Counted from the first letter of the stretch, positions 52,451 to 60,988 are shown. The stretch is DNA of 64,000 bases from Flavobacterium sp. CF136 (GCF_000282055.1 NZ_AKJZ01000022.1:51697-115696); one strand, 5' to 3'. Numbers and translations are program-made. The notes: generated from the sequence alone by a model not told the origin.

Positions 52451-55400
52451 ATGAGATATGCTCTATTTCTACTTTCATTATTTTATTCGGCTATATCTTC
52501 GTCACAGGGAATCATAGTTGACACTACAACCTTGGACATACCTGAACTCGTTCGTGAAGAGTTAATGCAAAATGCCTGTGCCAATCAAAGTAACTTTAAA
52601 TTTTCGTCACATCTGGGTATTGGTAAATTCACAAGCACTAATCCTAATTTCCCCATTTCGAGCGGGATCATTATTCGAAATGGTATCGCTAAATATACTG
52701 AAGGGACATATACAGGTCTCAATGGAAGCAGTAAACTGAATACAGCTACTGACAGCGATCTGCAAATTATCAGTGATAATAATGGCCAGGTTGTTCCCAT
52801 CACGGATGTAAGTTTTATTCAGTTTGATTTTACTCCTTTATCGAGTAATTTTAGTTTTGATTTTCTTTTTGCTTCCAATGAATATGGTGAATTTCAATGT
52901 GGTTTCAGCGATGTTTTTGCCTTTATATTAACTGATCTGACTACCGGAATTTCCACAAATCTGGCTGTAGTTCCCGGAACAACTACACCAGTTTCGGTTA
53001 AAAATATTCGGGATCAACAGTACAATTCTTCCTGTTTATCTGCCAATGCCAATTTATTTGACCGTTATAATGTAACCAATCCAGGATCATCGGCAATAAA
53101 TATGAGAGGTGAAACCAAAGTTTTAACGGCCTCCTCAACGGTTATACCAAACAGGACATACAGTATAAAGTTGGCAATTGGCGATTACAATGACAGTAAT
53201 TATGATTCGGCAGTTTTTATAAAAGGAGGCAGTTTTATGACCGGTATGGATTTAGGTCCGGACAGAATCATTTGCGAGGGAGAAAATATCATACTTCAAT
53301 CCGGACTTGTGGGGAATTATACTTATGTCTGGACTCTTAACGGAACTGTAATTGCGGGAGAAACAAGCAGTACTTTAACCCTTAATAAAGCCGGGACTTA
53401 TGGGGTTACGGCTACTCTTTCCGGCTGTGTTATAAAAGACGAAGTGGTCATTAAGGATTTGGTCATTGCAGCTCCGAAAAACCTAACCGCTTGTTATAGT
53501 GGAAATCCGACTTATCAATACGACTTGACACAAAATAATTTGGCAGCATTGAAACTCAATCCGGCAGAATACACTCTTTTTTATTATAATTCTTCAGAAG
53601 CTGCCAATGCAAACGGACCAGCCATTCCTGTTAATGAATTGACTTTATATACCAGTGCAGGCAATGAGACAATATATATAAAAGCAGTGCATATTTCTAA
53701 TAACAATACCTATTGCAATAATTTACTCCCTTTTAATTTATTGGTAACAGAACCTATCAGTGTTGTAAAACCTCCCGACTTGAGTGTTTGTGATAACATT
53801 TCTAAAAAAGTATCCGTCGATTTAACTGTTCAGGAAACCACCATTCTAAATGGATTAAATCCTTCCGAATACAAAATTAGGTATTACACCAGCCAGGCAG
53901 ACGCAAACAATGCCAAAAATAACATTCCAAATCCTAAAGCATTCATTACCTCTTTGTCCCAATCACCACAGACAATCTGGGTACGGATTGAAAATATTCT
54001 GAACTCGATCTGCTATACAACCATTAATTTCAATATAAACATTTATTCACTGCCGGCAGTAGATGATATTCCGGATGTAGTTGCCTGCAACAGCTATACA
54101 TTGCAACCACTTACAGCCGGGAATTATTACACGGGGCCAAAAGGAACAGGAACTAAATTGAATGCAGGAGATGTTATTACCAAATCGGGAGTCTACTATA
54201 TTTACAGCGGTCCAAACGCAAACAATTGTACTAATGAGAGTAACTTTAATGTAGTTTTAGTTTATGAAATTGTTTTTAAAAAAGAAGCCTGCGGCAAATA
54301 TATCGTTCCGCGTGTACCCGCAGGTGGCTTCTATACCCAGGCAGGAGGGCGAGGAGATGCGATCCCTGCAGAAACAGCATTTACAACCAGTCAGACTATT
54401 TATTATTACGCCATAATTAATGGATTAGTGTGCCGGGACATATCTGTACCATTTATTGTTCACCCCTTGCCGCTAGTAGACAAACCCGGTAATGTGGTGA
54501 CCTGCGATTCGTATACGCTGCCTCCTTTAGTAAATGGAAACTATTTTACCTCATCTGGAGGTTTGGGCAAGGCCCTGAATGCCGGAGACAAAATAACTTC
54601 AAGCCAAACAGTATTTGTTTTTGCAAATGATGGAAGATGTACCAATGAATATTCCTTTAAAATCGATATTGTTAAATCTTCTATTTTTGTACCAATTGCG
54701 AAATGCGGAAACTTTATTTTACCGCCGGTTCCTGTAGGCGGTTATTATGATAGTCCGGGTGGGCAGGGTCAAAACATTCCGGCAGGAACCAGTATTACCA
54801 CTTCGCAAACTGTGTATTATTATGCCGTCACTACAACTTCTCCTAATTGTACCGATAACTTAAAATACCAGATCACCATAAAACCATTGCCATTGGTAGA
54901 TACACCAGCCAATAGGTTGGAATGTGAAAGATATGTATTACCTCCCTTGGTAAATGGTAAATATTTTACCAAAACCAACGGTGGAGGGTCTCCATTAAAA
55001 GCTGGAGACATCATCACTACAACACAGACAATTTATGTTTATGCCGTTGGGACAGAATGTACAAATGAGCATAGTTTTATTGTCGAAATCAGGAAACGTC
55101 CTCAGGTTGACAGTTTTACAGATGTGGTTACCTGCACAGCTTTTAAACTTCCTATATTGAAAAACGGAAAGTATTATACTGCAACAGGAGGTCCTCTTGG
55201 TTCAGGAACCCAAATTGCCGAAGGAACACTCATAAACACAACCCAAACTATTTACATCTATAATGAATGGACAGATTTCACAAAGTGCAGCAATGAAACT
55301 TTTTTCAAAGTAAACTATAACGGAATAGATGTTGGGACCTTTGTCGACATTAATGTTTGCGACAGCTATACTTTGCCTCCATTACAATTAGGCAATTATT

Positions 55401-56506
55401 ATGCGCAGCCTGGAGGAAAAGGCCCTGTTATTCAGGCTGGAACTGTTTTAACAGCTTCACAGAGAATTTATGTTTACGCCATTACCGGCAACCGATTGAC
55501 CTGCTCCAGCGAAAAAAACTTTTTAGTTAACATTTCTGTAACTCCAGTATTGATGAACACTCCTGATGTTACCATTTGTGGAGGCTATACATTGCCGCCT
55601 TTATCCCTTGGAAATTATTATAGCGGGGCAAATGCAACCGGAACACGTTATTTGGCCGGACAGCAAATAACCGCCAGCCAACAAATGTATATCTACGCTG
55701 TAGCAGCTACAAACCCCAATTGTGCTTCGCAGGATGATTTTAATATTACGATCTATCCTTTGAAAAATCTGGTATTAAAAAACGAAATAATTTGCGTCGA
55801 TTTTCAGACAGGAACTACAATGCGTTCGGCACAATTGAGTTCAGGACTTAATCCGGCCATCTACACTGTCGACTGGTATTTAGACGGTAATAAACTAAGT
55901 ACAGGTCCTGATTATACCGCCACCAAAGAAGGAACTTATACCGCTCAAATCACCAAAAAAACACCCGATGTTGGTAATGATTGTGGTTATAATCCGGCTA
56001 CAGTTACCGTCGAAAAATCAAGTCCGGCTGTTGCTACCGTAAACATGACCGACTCCTTTGAAGATACTATCGACGTTATCGTAACCTTAACTAATGGCTA
56101 TGGAAGCTATGAATATCAACTGGATGACGGCAGTTTTCAAACCGGCAATGTTTTTTCTAATGTTGATTCAGGGGAACACGCTATTACGATAAGAGATACG
56201 AAAGCCAATTGCGACGACCAGATTTTAATTATCAATGTACTCAAATATCCTAAATTTTTCACTCCAAACAACGATGGATATAATGACACCTGGAACATCC
56301 CCGATCTCGCTTTTCAGCCCGATGCCGTCATCAATATCTTCGACCGCTATGGTAAAATCCTAAAGAAAATAAGCCCTGCCGGTCCGGGTTGGGATGGTAA
56401 TTACAATGGTGACCCACTTCCTTCCACCGATTATTGGTTTCAGGTTTTTTATACCCAAAACGGAACAGCCCAGGTATTCAAATCTCATTTTAGTATGAAA
56501 CGATAA
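52451..56506 (+). CDS. choice-of-anchor L / T9SS type B surface protein with eight internal repeats
   Basis: 1351 residues, secreted (MRYALFLLSLFYSAISSSQG signal). Residues ~40-270 form a choice-of-anchor L domain (SGIIIRNGIAKYTEG ... FDFLFASNEYGEFQCGFSDVFAFILTD). Ig-like and linker domains (~275-540) follow. Eight copies of a 65-70-residue module run from ~540 to ~1105, each with a Cys near both ends and LPPL..GNYYT.PGG.G..L.AG..ITTSQTIYIYA. The end is a gliding-motility-associated (T9SS type B) sorting domain: FTPNNDGYNDTWNIPDL ... FDRYGKILKKI ... STDYWFQVFY. It is a likely surface adhesin or mobile coat protein exported by the type IX system. Confidence 0.92.
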   Translation: MRYALFLLSLFYSAISSSQGIIVDTTTLDIPELVREELMQNACANQSNFKFSSHLGIGKFTSTNPNFPISSGIIIRNGIAKYTEGTYTGLNGSSKLNTATDSDLQIISDNNGQVVPITDVSFIQFDFTPLSSNFSFDFLFASNEYGEFQCGFSDVFAFILTDLTTGISTNLAVVPGTTTPVSVKNIRDQQYNSSCLSANANLFDRYNVTNPGSSAINMRGETKVLTASSTVIPNRTYSIKLAIGDYNDSNYDSAVFIKGGSFMTGMDLGPDRIICEGENIILQSGLVGNYTYVWTLNGTVIAGETSSTLTLNKAGTYGVTATLSGCVIKDEVVIKDLVIAAPKNLTACYSGNPTYQYDLTQNNLAALKLNPAEYTLFYYNSSEAANANGPAIPVNELTLYTSAGNETIYIKAVHISNNNTYCNNLLPFNLLVTEPISVVKPPDLSVCDNISKKVSVDLTVQETTILNGLNPSEYKIRYYTSQADANNAKNNIPNPKAFITSLSQSPQTIWVRIENILNSICYTTINFNINIYSLPAVDDIPDVVACNSYTLQPLTAGNYYTGPKGTGTKLNAGDVITKSGVYYIYSGPNANNCTNESNFNVVLVYEIVFKKEACGKYIVPRVPAGGFYTQAGGRGDAIPAETAFTTSQTIYYYAIINGLVCRDISVPFIVHPLPLVDKPGNVVTCDSYTLPPLVNGNYFTSSGGLGKALNAGDKITSSQTVFVFANDGRCTNEYSFKIDIVKSSIFVPIAKCGNFILPPVPVGGYYDSPGGQGQNIPAGTSITTSQTVYYYAVTTTSPNCTDNLKYQITIKPLPLVDTPANRLECERYVLPPLVNGKYFTKTNGGGSPLKAGDIITTTQTIYVYAVGTECTNEHSFIVEIRKRPQVDSFTDVVTCTAFKLPILKNGKYYTATGGPLGSGTQIAEGTLINTTQTIYIYNEWTDFTKCSNETFFKVNYNGIDVGTFVDINVCDSYTLPPLQLGNYYAQPGGKGPVIQAGTVLTASQRIYVYAITGNRLTCSSEKNFLVNISVTPVLMNTPDVTICGGYTLPPLSLGNYYSGANATGTRYLAGQQITASQQMYIYAVAATNPNCASQDDFNITIYPLKNLVLKNEIICVDFQTGTTMRSAQLSSGLNPAIYTVDWYLDGNKLSTGPDYTATKEGTYTAQITKKTPDVGNDCGYNPATVTVEKSSPAVATVNMTDSFEDTIDVIVTLTNGYGSYEYQLDDGSFQTGNVFSNVDSGEHAITIRDTKANCDDQILIINVLKYPKFFTPNNDGYNDTWNIPDLAFQPDAVINIFDRYGKILKKISPAGPGWDGNYNGDPLPSTDYWFQVFYTQNGTAQVFKSHFSMKR
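54078..55770 (+). repeat. eight tandem ~200-bp protein-coding repeats
   Basis: Each unit encodes C-x2-Y-x-LPPL, GNYYT, GG-x-G, AG-x3-T-x2-Q-x-IY-x-YA and then a C-x-(N/S)-E segment. The two cysteines per unit could form an intra-module disulfide. Units have diverged (about 35-55% identity by eye), so this is an old expansion rather than a recent slippage tract. Confidence 0.8.
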
Positions 56507-56510
56507 TCAT

Positions 56511-56640
56511 TTGGGCGTGCCACCATCCCCATAAGCGGGCAAACTTACATTACGTTTATTCGCCCTCTTATCGGGATGCTGTCAGGCTGTCCGCGTTACT
56601 TCGGTAACCTGCTCCCATCCTTCACGTGGGCTCAAGAACT
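56511..56640 (+). repeat. GGGCGTG...GGCTGTCC intergenic element
   Basis: Starts TTTGGGCGTGCC and ends GTCAGGCTGTCCGCGTTACT plus TCGGTAACC, the same end blocks as the element at 18470-18585, with unrelated middle sequence. It occupies the first half of the 304-bp gap 56507-56810, directly 5' of the cassette-like array. Confidence 0.65.
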
Positions 56641-56666
56641 TTAGAATAAATGACGAATGTTCGTTT

Positions 56667-56699
56667 TTGTAAGTTTGTGACTATTATTATCTATATTTG
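56667..56699 (+). promoter_or_regulatory. promoter reading into the cassette-like array
   Basis: TTG (56667-56669), 22 bp, then TATATTTG (56692-56699), an exact -7 match. It is the only good plus-strand promoter I found at the array's 5' edge and points into the units. In integrons a promoter at this place drives promoterless cassettes. Confidence 0.55.
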
Positions 56700-56710
56700 A
56701 AAAAAATAAT

Positions 56711-56789
56711 GCGATACAAACATTCATATATACATCCCAATTTGGGCAGATTGGCGAATGTTTGTATCGTATATATACAAGTTAGTGGC
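56711..56789 (+). other. leading hairpin and first GTTAGTGGC junction
   Basis: CGATACAAACATTC (56712-56725) pairs with GAATGTTTGTATCG (56756-56769), a 14-bp perfect stem, with CCCAATTTGGG inside. Eleven bases later comes GTTAGTGGC (56781-56789), the start of the first unit. It differs from the ~137-bp elements between units: its arms are unrelated and it lacks the AGAAC before GTT. It could be the array's fixed attachment site or a different subtype of the same element. Confidence 0.5.
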
Positions 56790-56810
56790 AAACCAAAAAA
56801 AACAGAACTT

Positions 56811-57461
56811 ATGAAATTACTTACTTCTCAAAAGGACCACATTTACAAATATATTACAGCAGGTGGTAACTTTTCTCCTCATCAATTTAAATTGATAGAG
56901 ACAGATGAAATGGGAAGATATTCAACAAGTTTAAAATTTATAAATTCTCCATACTATTTTAATTTTAACGAAGACACTGATTACGTTGGATTTTATGTAA
57001 ACTATTCACCAGGTCAAGAACGAATTGTTGAAGCGACTAATAACGTTAATTGGAAAATAGGATTTGACCATTTTATTACTTGGTTAAGTAATTTAAAACG
57101 TGAACTTGAAAGCCCTAATCTATGGGAACGTTTCCAAAATGAAATTTCGGGACTTCAATTAATTACAGATTTTGATAATTCGAAATTCACATTTTCTGAA
57201 TATGAAGAATTGACAGAAAAATTGAAGATAATTTCTCAAAGAATAAGTTCAATTCCATTGTTCGAAAATCAACAAAGAGAAATTATAATTAGTTTAGAAA
57301 GATTAACTGAATTAGCTAAAGAATTAAACAAATTTGATTGGAAAAATCTATTTATTGGAACGATTATTAGCATTATAATTCAGTTAAATGTTACGCCTGA
57401 TAATGCAACTATACTTTGGGAATTAATACAAAATGTTTTTAGTAATTACTTCTTACAATAA
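56811..57461 (+). CDS. uncharacterised protein, 216 aa (unit 1 cargo)
   Basis: The ATG at 56811 (MKLLTSQKDHIYKYITAGGNFSP) is preferred. The frame continues to 56697, but that part would read through the leading hairpin and the GTTAGTGGC junction. The N-terminal half is soluble and aromatic-rich (FKFINSPYYFNFNEDTDYVGFYVNYSPGQE-like). Residues ~95-165 are helical (FITWLSNLKRELESPNLWERFQ; NQQREIIISLERLTELAKEL). The C-terminus is hydrophobic (WKNLFIGTIISIIIQLNV ... ILWELIQNVFSNYF), a possible membrane anchor. I do not recognise a family. Membrane-linked effector or defence-type proteins can have this outline, but no function is claimed. Confidence 0.75.
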   Translation: MKLLTSQKDHIYKYITAGGNFSPHQFKLIETDEMGRYSTSLKFINSPYYFNFNEDTDYVGFYVNYSPGQERIVEATNNVNWKIGFDHFITWLSNLKRELESPNLWERFQNEISGLQLITDFDNSKFTFSEYEELTEKLKIISQRISSIPLFENQQREIIISLERLTELAKELNKFDWKNLFIGTIISIIIQLNVTPDNATILWELIQNVFSNYFLQ

Positions 57462-57466
57462 GGTCA

Positions 57467-57603
57467 GCCACTAACACACGCTACAAGCGATTTGGGCATT
57501 TGGCTTAATTTAAAAATGGTCTTGTATTGGGGAAGATTTGGCAAATCCGAAAATAGGGCTTAATTTAGTCCCAAACCGCTTGTAGCGCGAGAACGTTAGT
57601 GGC
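57467..57603 (+). repeat. attC-like element 1 (137 bp)
   Basis: Outer arms GCCACTAAC (57467-57475) and GTTAGTGGC (57595-57603) are exact complements. Inner arms GCTACAAGCGATTTGGG and CCCAAACCGCTTGTAGC match with one mismatch. The centre has two GGCTTAATTT steps and the small palindrome GATTTGGCAAATC. This is the best-formed copy in the window. Confidence 0.75.
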
Positions 57604-57646
57604 AAGCGCCCAGCAGAATGGAGAATTCAATAACATAAAACAATAG

Positions 57647-59014
57647 ATGGGAAGTGTAACATATAATTTTTTAGCCGATAGTTTATTCTTTCACAAAAAC
57701 AGTATACAAAATAATTTCGTTAAAGAAAGTGATGAAAGAATTGAAAAGGAATTACAAGATTATAGAAAACATTGCATTGATAATTATGAAGAATTAATCA
57801 AAGAAATTGTTGACAGAGATTCTTTCTTAAAAGTTTTTTCCTCATCTGATGAAACACCAATAAATTTACTAAAACAGACATCATTGTATGTTGACCAGTT
57901 TATTATTAAAGATCCATTATTTAATTTGACAGATATAAAATCTGAAACAAATACTGTAATGGCAAAATATTTGGGATACCAAAATAATGGAAAAATTGAC
58001 AGAAGCAAACTTAAAAAAGCATCTTCATTTTTAAAAGATATTACTCCAATGATTGCGGGAAATTATGCAAAAATATTTCCGTTGAGTTATCATTTTGAAG
58101 CCCCTAAAGAAATTCCATTAAACTTACCTACTGATTACTATAATGGAGTTCTTCCAAAAGAAATTATGGAGTTCTTTTGGGATAATATTTCAGTCCGTTC
58201 AATGGAAAAATTGAAATCAGGCGATGGTTGGCAAGTTGTTGAAGACAAACTTTATCCTTGTAGAGGTATTGTAGTAGACATTAAAAAAACAAATTTAAAG
58301 TCTAGTATGATTTATCATTTATTTGAAATGGAAGTTTTAAGCTTAGATGAAAAAACAGGAATAGCAACTTTTAGACAAACTTTACCTGACACAGTACCGG
58401 ATGCAAATCATTTTAATGCTTGGGTAACACAATCAATAAATTCTACATCAAAACATTTTTTTGATGGAGTTTTTAAAGAAAATTTCATTTCTTCCAATCT
58501 TAATGCAACCTACCTATGCGACAATGATTTTACAAGCAAGTTAATATCTCAAAACTACAATATAAAAGAAACAATTCAGACTGAAACTGCAAATCGAATA
58601 ATTAATTTTGACTTACCTTTTCTTGACAACATTGATATCGATAAATTAATGACAGTGAGAGAAATGGATTCAGAAGTTTTTACGAATTTCAGAATCGAAC
58701 TTGAAAAGCATTTTAGAGAATTAAGGATATTAAGTGACCCGAAAATTATTCAACAAAAAACAGAAAATATTTTTCACGAATTAAATGAGGTTCAAGTCCA
58801 AAAAATAAAACAAAAAATAGATTATATAAACAAACAAGTATTTGTAAATTCTGTAGTCGGTGTTGGTGGTTTAGCTGGTGGTTTTTCAACAGGAGGATTC
58901 AGTTTGTTAGCAACAGCTTTAGCTTTAGGTAAAGGGTATAAAGACTATATTGATTATAAAGAAAAAGTAAAAGAAAACCCATCTTATTTATTATGGAAAA
59001 TAAGAAAAAAATAA
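57647..59014 (+). CDS. uncharacterised protein, 455 aa (unit 2 cargo)
   Basis: Begins MGSVTYNFLADSLFFHKNSI; no signal peptide. Mostly helical and charged, with a short beta segment near 200-235 (YPCRGIVVDIKKTNLKSSMI). Near the C-terminus a long amphipathic helix (HELNEVQVQKIKQKIDYINKQ) is followed by a glycine-rich hydrophobic stretch VVGVGGLAGGFSTGGFSLLA (about 405-424) and a basic end YLLWKIRKK. The Gly-rich segment could insert into or contact a membrane. I do not recognise the family. It is the largest gene of the array. The stop is only a few bases before element 2, as in compact cassettes. Confidence 0.8.
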   Translation: MGSVTYNFLADSLFFHKNSIQNNFVKESDERIEKELQDYRKHCIDNYEELIKEIVDRDSFLKVFSSSDETPINLLKQTSLYVDQFIIKDPLFNLTDIKSETNTVMAKYLGYQNNGKIDRSKLKKASSFLKDITPMIAGNYAKIFPLSYHFEAPKEIPLNLPTDYYNGVLPKEIMEFFWDNISVRSMEKLKSGDGWQVVEDKLYPCRGIVVDIKKTNLKSSMIYHLFEMEVLSLDEKTGIATFRQTLPDTVPDANHFNAWVTQSINSTSKHFFDGVFKENFISSNLNATYLCDNDFTSKLISQNYNIKETIQTETANRIINFDLPFLDNIDIDKLMTVREMDSEVFTNFRIELEKHFRELRILSDPKIIQQKTENIFHELNEVQVQKIKQKIDYINKQVFVNSVVGVGGLAGGFSTGGFSLLATALALGKGYKDYIDYKEKVKENPSYLLWKIRKK

Positions 59015-59020
59015 ATGCCA

Positions 59021-59157
59021 GCCACTAACAGCCGCTACAAGAGATTTGGGTATTAGGCTGAATTTAAAAATGGCTTTGTACTTGGAAAATTTGTACATAA
59101 TGGAAAAAACTCGCATCTTTAATCCCAAACCTCTTGTAGCGCCAGGACGTTAGGTGC
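59021..59157 (+). repeat. attC-like element 2 (137 bp)
   Basis: Left arm GCCACTAAC, right end GTTAGGTGC, inner arms GCTACAAGAGATTTGGG / CCCAAACCTCTTGTAGC (one mismatch, with a compensatory pair relative to element 1: GAG/CTC for GCG/CGC). The middle differs from the other copies. The compensatory change supports selection on the stem rather than on the sequence. Confidence 0.75.
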
Positions 59158-59202
59158 AATTATAAACACGTTAATAATCAAGAATTGACAATTTTAAAAT
59201 TA

Positions 59203-59589
59203 ATGAGTGAACTAGCAGACATATTATCTATAATTGGATTTATCATTACGATATGGACATTTATTAAAGTATGGGACAATACTGAACAGATTAAAGAATT
59301 AAATAAAAAAAACTTCTTTATTAATAGATTGCCAGATAATTTAATGGATTTGAAAAAATCAAGTTCAAAAATTTCAATATTGATTTCAAATATTGATGAA
59401 AACAACTATGATTATACTGTGCTTCAATATGCCCGATTTCCAAGGGATTACGAATGGAGAGTTTTACAAATAATCTATGTCAAGAAACTGGCTATAACAG
59501 CTACTACAACGGATTTAGGCAATAGGCTTAATGGAAAAATTGGTTTGTGTTTGGAAGATTTGGCAAATCCGAAGGATAACGCCGATTAG
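59203..59589 (+). pseudogene. truncated single-TM protein gene (unit 3 cargo)
   Basis: From the ATG at 59203 the protein starts MSELADILSIIGFIITIWTFIKVW, one membrane helix (about residues 6-24), followed by a soluble part KNFFINRLPDNLMDLKKSSSKISILISN. After about residue 97 (LQIIYVKK) the frame runs into the attC-like element, and the last ~32 residues (AITATTTDLGNRLNGKIG ...) are element sequence, ending at the TAG at 59587-59589. The same translated element sequence would be nonsense in any host protein, so the native C-terminus seems lost. A TTG start six codons earlier is possible but less likely. Confidence 0.6.
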
Positions 59590-59625
59590 CCCCAAACTGC
59601 TTGTAGCGCGAGAACGTTACCAGCC
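59489..59625 (+). repeat. attC-like element 3, hybrid
   Basis: The left part (TAACAGCTACTACAACGGATT) is of the type in elements 5-7, while the right part (CCCAAACTGCTTGTAGCGCG) is of the type in element 1. The inner arms therefore pair less well. It starts inside the open frame of the truncated unit-3 gene. It is probably the product of recombination between two elements. Confidence 0.65.
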
Positions 59626-59728
59626 ATTTTAGGAACGATCACAAAACAGGCAACTCTAGTACGTACGAAAAAAGTATAAATTTGCAATTGAAACGAAAAT
59701 AGAAATCTTGACAACTAAAGCAATTTTT

Positions 59729-60118
59729 ATGAAACTAAAGATTTTACTGATTTTATTGATTTTTAACTTTACTTCAAGTCTTTTTTCTCAAGAAACGGCC
59801 AAGCCAATGACTGATACTGAAATTATGCGCAATGTGTCAAGAATGGATATTGAGGGTAAAGAATATGAAAATGTTAAAGTAACTCTGAAATCCATATCAC
59901 CCGATTACTTCATTTCAGATATATACAAAGTTAAGGTCACTATTGTAGATATGGAAGGTAAAGAAATTTGGAAAAAAACCCTCAAGAATGTTTATCTCTA
60001 TGTTTTTTCTAATGGACAAATACAAGTCGGAAAACCTAATTTCAACAAAATTTTTATACAGAAGAATGATACAGGGTCATTCAATGGCAAGGTAAGGGAA
60101 AAAGAAGGCGTATATTAG
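59729..60118 (+). CDS. small secreted protein, 129 aa (unit 4 cargo)
   Basis: The ATG at 59729 gives a clear signal peptide (MKLKILLILLIFNFTSSLFS, cleavage near SQET); a TTG at 59708 would put seven odd residues before it. The mature part is ~110 residues with beta-strand pattern (YENVKVTLKSI; YKVKVTIVDMEGKEIWKKTL; NVYLYVFSNGQIQVGKPNF) and no cysteines. Periplasmic or outer-membrane facing. Family not recognised. It lies in unit 4, whose two ends match over 14 of 15 bases, so the unit looks intact. Confidence 0.75.
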   Translation: MKLKILLILLIFNFTSSLFSQETAKPMTDTEIMRNVSRMDIEGKEYENVKVTLKSISPDYFISDIYKVKVTIVDMEGKEIWKKTLKNVYLYVFSNGQIQVGKPNFNKIFIQKNDTGSFNGKVREKEGVY

Positions 60119-60182
60119 ATTTTAAACTATTGAACTTGACTCTACAAAAAATAAAACCCAAACAATATTGACGAAAAAAAAC

Positions 60183-60214
60183 GGCTGGTAACAGCTACTA
60201 CAACGTTATGTGGC
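60183..60214 (+). repeat. attC-like element 4, truncated (32 bp)
   Basis: GGCTGGTAAC, then AGCTACTACAAC, then GTTATGTGGC. Only the left inner arm survives; the whole centre and right inner arm are missing. The unit junction (GTT) is kept exactly in place. Confidence 0.65.
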
Positions 60215-60230
60215 ATTTTACAAAAACCGT

Positions 60231-60809
60231 ATGGATAACAACAAAATTAATTATAATCTTCATGTCGAGCTGATTAGAGAAAAAATCAGAAAGAGATACT
60301 TTAAAAGTTCAATTTATTGCACTAACTATAGAGAAGTTTTGGAGGTAGAAAATTCGAGATTCAAAAACCTAACAGAAGTATCAGAAAAATCTTTTTTTAA
60401 TGACAGTAAAGTAACTTTTATAAAACTAATGGTTATACTTACTTTATTTCTGCTTTTTGTGATTTTTGATGATTATGATGAAATATATAGAAAAACAACT
60501 GCATCATTGTCTTTCTGGGCTGTCATTTTTCTTTTGACACTCAATCTTTTTTCACTTTTTGGTTTCGTTTTTAAAAGAAAAAGCGTTTGTATAAAAACTA
60601 CTAATGACTTTTTAATTATAAATTCAAGAAAGAAAGTTGCTTGGAAAGAAATTCTAACTACTGGGATTTTTACGATTCCGCAACAAGGATTACAAACACT
60701 TGTTATCATTGGAACAATTAAGAAAATTTTCACTGTTAACTGTACGGATTCTGAATTATCAGCGGAGGATTTGATTCAAATTATTAATTTACATAAAAAC
60801 GCCACATAA
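60231..60809 (+). CDS. two-TM protein with PH-like tail, 192 aa (unit 5 cargo)
   Basis: The ATG at 60231 (MDNNKINYNLHVELIREKIR) is preferred to an upstream GTG inside the unit junction. After a basic N-terminal region come two membrane helices (about 64-81, VTFIKLMVILTLFLLFVIF, and 94-112, LSFWAVIFLLTLNLFSLFGF). A cytoplasmic C-terminal domain resembles a bacterial PH-like fold (SVCIKTTNDFLIINSRKKVAWKEI ... VIIGTIKKIFTVNC), as in YcxB/DUF-type membrane proteins. The stop codon TAA lies inside the left arm of element 5 (GCCACATAAC), so the last residues NAT are encoded by the element. Function unknown. Confidence 0.75.
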   Translation: MDNNKINYNLHVELIREKIRKRYFKSSIYCTNYREVLEVENSRFKNLTEVSEKSFFNDSKVTFIKLMVILTLFLLFVIFDDYDEIYRKTTASLSFWAVIFLLTLNLFSLFGFVFKRKSVCIKTTNDFLIINSRKKVAWKEILTTGIFTIPQQGLQTLVIIGTIKKIFTVNCTDSELSAEDLIQIINLHKNAT

Positions 60810-60939
60810 CAGCTACTACAACGGATTTGGGCAATACGCTTAATGGAAAGATGGTTTTGTATTTGGGATGATTTGGCAAATCCAAAGACAAGGCTTAATT
60901 TAGTCCCAAACCCGCTGTAGTACCAGAACGTTATGCGTC
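60801..60939 (+). repeat. attC-like element 5 (139 bp)
   Basis: Left arm GCCACATAAC, right end GTTATGCGTC, inner arms CTACAACGGATTTGGG / CCCAAACCCGCTGTAG. The left arm does not match its own right end but does match the start of its own unit (GTTATGTGGC at 60205-60214). It is typical of elements 5-7. Confidence 0.75.
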
Positions 60940-60988
60940 AGTTTACACGAATCTCAGAAAACATACGGAAATTATTCAGAAAAATATA

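Noticed and set aside
54820..55017. Minus-strand small frame inside the surface protein
   Set aside because: Shadow of the repeat-coding region.
56697..56810. N-terminal extension of the unit-1 protein
   Set aside because: Would be translated from the leading hairpin and junction; the ATG at 56811 is a better start.
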